Below the pieces are notes generated by a model that saw only the letters and a program-made list of their open reading frames with translations, had not been told where the DNA came from and made no database searches. Positions 5,768-8,529 of a stretch of DNA of 8,529 nt are shown in pieces. The translations under genes were made by a program, and so were the position numbers. The first letter of the stretch is position 1. Each line of letters begins with the position of its first letter. The stretch is taken from positions 1 to 8,529 of the forward strand of contig JAZLJL010000068.1 in the NCBI GenBank assembly GCA_045617845.1, written 5' to 3'. Origin of the DNA: UBA1181 sp045617845 (GTDB lineage: Bacteria; Bacteroidota; Bacteroidia; Bacteroidales; Paludibacteraceae).

Positions 5768-7144
5768 TTATTTCAACTTAAAAATCTCCACACGACGGTT
5801 GATTTGATGCTCCTCTTCGGTCTTCGCATTCTTAATGGCAGGGTTAGACTCACCATCACCGCGGGTGCTCAAGCGATCCAACTTAATACCCTTTACGAGC
5901 AGATTGAACAAGACCCATTCGGCACGCTTCTTGGAAAGTTCAAGGTTATATTCATCGGTACCACGTTCATCGGTATTACCGACAATCAAGAACTTATTGT
6001 CAGGGAAGGAATTGACAAAACGGAGCAATATCTCGAAATCCTCTTTGTATGTACCGACAGGCACATCCTTGTCGAATTCGAAATAGAAGATGCACTTCTC
6101 TGCAGTGACATGCACATGATCGGTAACTTTGACCAAAGAGTCCGATTTAGAGTTTATTATATCGTGCATCTTGCGGACCTTCAGCAGGAATTTATCCTCT
6201 TCGAGGTCAAAATCCTGTGCTGGGACAAAAGGTTGTTCGTCCGACAGGTCCGAAACCTGCTCTTGTACTTCGGCAGGAATTGGAGTGTCGTTCGACGCCA
6301 AAGCCTCGCCATCAGTCTTGTTAAGCGCATTAATGGAGTCCAAGGCACGTTGCTGATTCTCCAAAGCCAAAGCCTCAAGTTCCTTGTCGAACACATCGGC
6401 GAAAAGCCTTGACTTACCATCATCCAAGCGAGAGACATAGAGGTCGTATTTGCCGGAATCAGGAGCCATCCTTCCCACTTTACGGTCGGAAGCATAAACC
6501 AAGGAGCCATCCTCACGGACGAAAGGGAAATCCTCTTCGGCATCGGTATTGATATTATCGCCCAAACGTTCCGGAGCGCCCCAATTACCAGCGGAATCCT
6601 TTTGGCACCGCCAGATATCCGTTCCCTTGGACCCCTCCATATTGGAAGCGAAATACATGACAGTCTCATCCTCATTCACCACAGGATTCGAAACCATGAT
6701 AGAATCCTCAGGAAGATAACGCCAGTTGGCGTAAGCCAAAACAGAGCCGGGATATTTATCACGCTGTACAGACGAGCCAAGGATCTCAATGTTTTTATTC
6801 GCCACCCACTTGCCGTTGCGTTTTTGCTTCGCAGTGAAAATCTTACCGGAACATGAGTAATAGAGAAGTCCGGAGGACGAACCATAGGAAACCTGCCCAT
6901 CGAACATTATCTTTTTCAAATCGTCAGTATAAGTCACATTACTGACTTTCCCGTCAGGACCCACTTCAGCTATAAAGGTGCTGTCATTCCTCACCAAAAG
7001 GACCTTGCCATCTTTATATTTAGATATTAAATCACCTTCGCCCACATTCCTTGTATTCGTGAAATTGGACAACTGTTTGGAGTGCATATCCATCGCACCC
7101 AAGAGCATGCCAACGGCGAAAATAGACAACAATAAATTTCTCAT
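5768..7144 (-). CDS. PD40 beta-propeller/OmpA-like envelope protein
   Basis: This 458-aa protein probably links the outer-membrane secretion or adhesin complex to peptidoglycan. It has an N-terminal hydrophobic signal (about 1-18, with no lipobox seen) and a region with PD40/WD40-like beta-propeller strands (about 40-245; the clearest units are NPVVNEDETVMYFASN at 153-168, followed by TDIW, and EDFPFVREDGSLVYASDR at 204-221, followed by YDLYVS). A charged Asp/Glu/Gln-rich linker (about 250-320) leads to an OmpA C-terminal domain (about 350-458). The peptidoglycan-binding signature NTDERG...LSKKRA is present, with Asp392 and Arg407 at the usual ligand positions and RRVEIF near the end. Such architectures occur in SprD- and PorE-like proteins, but PorE also carries TPR and other domains not seen here. 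The gene follows the adhesin gene by 18 nt and precedes the PorP-family gene by 18 nt. Its specific role is inferred. Confidence 0.87.
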   Translation of the reverse strand: MRNLLLSIFAVGMLLGAMDMHSKQLSNFTNTRNVGEGDLISKYKDGKVLLVRNDSTFIAEVGPDGKVSNVTYTDDLKKIMFDGQVSYGSSSGLLYYSCSGKIFTAKQKRNGKWVANKNIEILGSSVQRDKYPGSVLAYANWRYLPEDSIMVSNPVVNEDETVMYFASNMEGSKGTDIWRCQKDSAGNWGAPERLGDNINTDAEEDFPFVREDGSLVYASDRKVGRMAPDSGKYDLYVSRLDDGKSRLFADVFDKELEALALENQQRALDSINALNKTDGEALASNDTPIPAEVQEQVSDLSDEQPFVPAQDFDLEEDKFLLKVRKMHDIINSKSDSLVKVTDHVHVTAEKCIFYFEFDKDVPVGTYKEDFEILLRFVNSFPDNKFLIVGNTDERGTDEYNLELSKKRAEWVLFNLLVKGIKLDRLSTRGDGESNPAIKNAKTEEEHQINRRVEIFKLK

Positions 7145-7162
7145 CTTATTATTACTCGATAA

Positions 7163-7405
7163 TTATTTCCTGAATATTTCAACTGTTCCCTTCTTCGTGC
7201 GTTCATCCTTCAACGTAAGCATATAGAAGTAAACGCCCGGTTCGGCCAATTCGCCTTTGTAATAGCCATCCCATCCATTATCGGAATCCGTGATGACATC
7301 ACCATAACGATCATAAACGATAACCTTGTAGCCTGGCATGAAATCATCGTTCTCCCCATCCACGGTGTATGGCGTAAAGATTGTCGGAACCACCACATTG
7401 TCAAT
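7163..7405 (-). other. type B T9SS sorting domain (CHU_C-like)
   Basis: The domain at the end of the adhesin runs from about VVPTIFTP to GTVEIFRK. The conserved order is IFTP, N-D-x-F, Y-D-R-Y-G, N-G-W-D-G, P-G-V-Y-F-Y and a C-terminal basic residue. This differs from type A C-terminal domains. In Flavobacterium johnsoniae, export of such domains needs SprF-like partners, which fits the PorP/SprF gene of the same operon. Confidence 0.8.
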
Positions 7406-8529
7406 CAAATGCATACTAATAGTATTACTTCTCACCAATGGACAAGCGCCATTTCCCACCAATACGTAATAAGAGACGTCACCATCCGGCAAATCTGTGG
7501 TATGGTTCTCATCCGTCGCACCTAAATCGTTCACATCGCCATTGGCATCCACGGAATACCATGAGAACGGTCCGTAGAGGAATGAAGCCGTATCGGCATC
7601 CAAATGAATGTCCGATCCATATTCGAACACCTTATCAGGAGAAGAGATGGTCACTGAAGATGGTTTCGCCACCACTATTCCCGTAGTGTCGCTATCAGAG
7701 TCGGCACATACGCCATCAGAAACATAAACCCAAGGAGAAACGTTTTCCTGAGGGACAATCTTAAGAGAGTCCGCCGCTGTCACCACACCATTCCACCAAT
7801 GGAAACTAGTAGCTTCACCCGAAATCACCTGAGCCTTCAAAACAACCGTATCGGAACCCGTCTGACAGATACTATTGGTATCGGCAAACAAGGAAACCGC
7901 TAATGGATAATGCACCTTGATAGGCGCCTCCTTCGTCACGGAAGGACACAAAGAGTTAAGAGACAAAGCGGTGGCGGTCACGGTCACATTTTCCTTCGGA
8001 TCGACAATCAAAGAATAACCTTCGGAACCATCGCTCCAAACAATCTTTCCGATTGAAGTGCCAAGGGTATCGATGCTTAGGTGTACACCTACCGTATCAA
8101 CGGAACAGATATCGTATTTATCAGCCAAAAGAGCGAAATCAATTGGGCGGTCTATCTTCAAGCGTATTGTGTCTTTCTTCGCAGGACAAATGTCATGAAA
8201 ACCATTCACCGTCACAATATATGGTTTGTCATCAGCCTTCACAACCACGGAAGAATCGGTCATTCCATCATTCCACAGATAAGAACCAATATTTCCGGAC
8301 AACACGGAGACCGAAAGATTGATCGTGTCATTCAAACAAGCGGAATCCCTAGATGCTTGGCTCGTAATCACCAAAGGCTCGTAAACGAACACCGGCACGG
8401 ACTTCGTCACCGAAGGACAAAGATTATTCAAGGAAGTGACCTTGACGGAGATCGTCTCGCTCTGAGCCGGAACAACGTGGAGCGAATCGCCCGTCGCACC
8501 GTTAGACCATGTCATGGAACCAGACTTAG
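7163..8529 (-). CDS. repeat adhesin with type B T9SS C-terminal domain, 5' truncated by window
   Basis: This is the C-terminal 454 residues of a larger cell-surface protein. The frame stays open through the window edge at 8529, and the ATG at 8513-8515 falls inside a repeat, so it is not the start. The visible part consists of Ig-like repeats of about 79 residues, each with a conserved WxxG or WxDG core. Counted from that internal Met, Trp falls at 3, 81, 160 and 240. Paired cysteines lie about 50-53 residues apart (C60/C110, C137/C190, C217/C270). Two repeats share LCPSVTK. The last about 80 residues (VVPTIFTPYTVDGENDDF, then VYDRYG, NGWDG, PGVYFY and a terminal GTVEIFRK) match the gliding-motility-associated CHU_C/type B sorting domain, which directs export by the type IX system. 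The full length is unknown but related adhesins are often very large. The gene is first of the three seen in the operon; any upstream genes and the promoter lie outside the window. Confidence 0.88.
   Translation of the reverse strand, partial: KSGSMTWSNGATGDSLHVVPAQSETISVKVTSLNNLCPSVTKSVPVFVYEPLVITSQASRDSACLNDTINLSVSVLSGNIGSYLWNDGMTDSSVVVKADDKPYIVTVNGFHDICPAKKDTIRLKIDRPIDFALLADKYDICSVDTVGVHLSIDTLGTSIGKIVWSDGSEGYSLIVDPKENVTVTATALSLNSLCPSVTKEAPIKVHYPLAVSLFADTNSICQTGSDTVVLKAQVISGEATSFHWWNGVVTAADSLKIVPQENVSPWVYVSDGVCADSDSDTTGIVVAKPSSVTISSPDKVFEYGSDIHLDADTASFLYGPFSWYSVDANGDVNDLGATDENHTTDLPDGDVSYYVLVGNGACPLVRSNTISMHLIDNVVVPTIFTPYTVDGENDDFMPGYKVIVYDRYGDVITDSDNGWDGYYKGELAEPGVYFYMLTLKDERTKKGTVEIFRK

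Noticed and set aside
5567..6412. 281-aa open frame on the plus strand across the PorP-family and OmpA-like genes
   Set aside because: It lies antisense to two well-supported genes, shows no family features, and arises from their codon structure.
6181..6675. 164-aa minus-strand frame inside the OmpA-like gene
   Set aside because: Same strand but another frame within a gene with clear PD40 and OmpA motifs; no independent features.
8513..8515. ATG as the true start of the adhesin gene
   Set aside because: The frame remains open to the window edge and the ATG lies in the WSNG core of a repeat, so the gene is truncated by the window.
1..8529. tRNA, rRNA, insertion sequence or phage genes
   Set aside because: No cloverleaf-like segment, transposase, integrase or terminal repeat pair was seen in any intergenic region.

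Overview
The window reads as chromosomal DNA of a Bacteroidota bacterium, probably order Bacteroidales. Three things support this. The protein families are typical of the phylum: PorP/SprF, a PD40-OmpA protein, and a CHU_C-type gliding-associated C-terminal domain. Three intergenic regions carry the Bacteroides-type promoter (TTG/TTTG, 19-20 bp spacer, TAnnTTTG). Genes lack obvious Shine-Dalgarno sequences and are separated by AT-rich gaps. The genus cannot be fixed from the sequence.

Left part, plus strand. ssb (240-686) has a promoter at 157-188 and a clean intrinsic terminator at 723-761. Next is a 489-aa membrane iron-sulfur protein (930-2399) that looks like a natural NapH-NapG fusion: a four-helix membrane half with two CX3CP motifs, followed by six ferredoxin-type clusters and an internal Tat/anchor-like segment. 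It is followed by a purine-rich gap with a 7-bp tandem repeat (2404-2444). Then comes class II fructose-bisphosphate aldolase (2598-3599), with a consensus promoter, a terminator, and codon use that suggests high expression.

Middle part. A Cys-, Met- and His-rich lipoprotein (3781-4344) ends in a Gly-Gly-His run encoded by 9-bp repeats. It converges on a 57-aa two-helix membrane protein (4397-4570, minus strand), which has its own strong consensus promoter at 4675-4705. A perfect 12-bp inverted repeat (4354-4392) between the two genes probably serves as a bidirectional terminator.

Right part, minus strand. Three genes are packed with 18-nt gaps and end at a terminator (4782-4820). In transcription order they are the C-terminal part of a large repeat adhesin with a type B (CHU_C-like) type IX secretion domain (7163 to the window edge), a PD40-OmpA cell-envelope protein (5768-7144), and a PorP/SprF-family outer-membrane protein (4841-5749). 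By analogy with SprB/SprD/SprF of Flavobacterium johnsoniae, this is best read as a dedicated export-and-anchoring module for one surface adhesin. It is the most system-like content here. The families are known, so any novelty lies in the specific adhesin and in the NapHG-like fusion.
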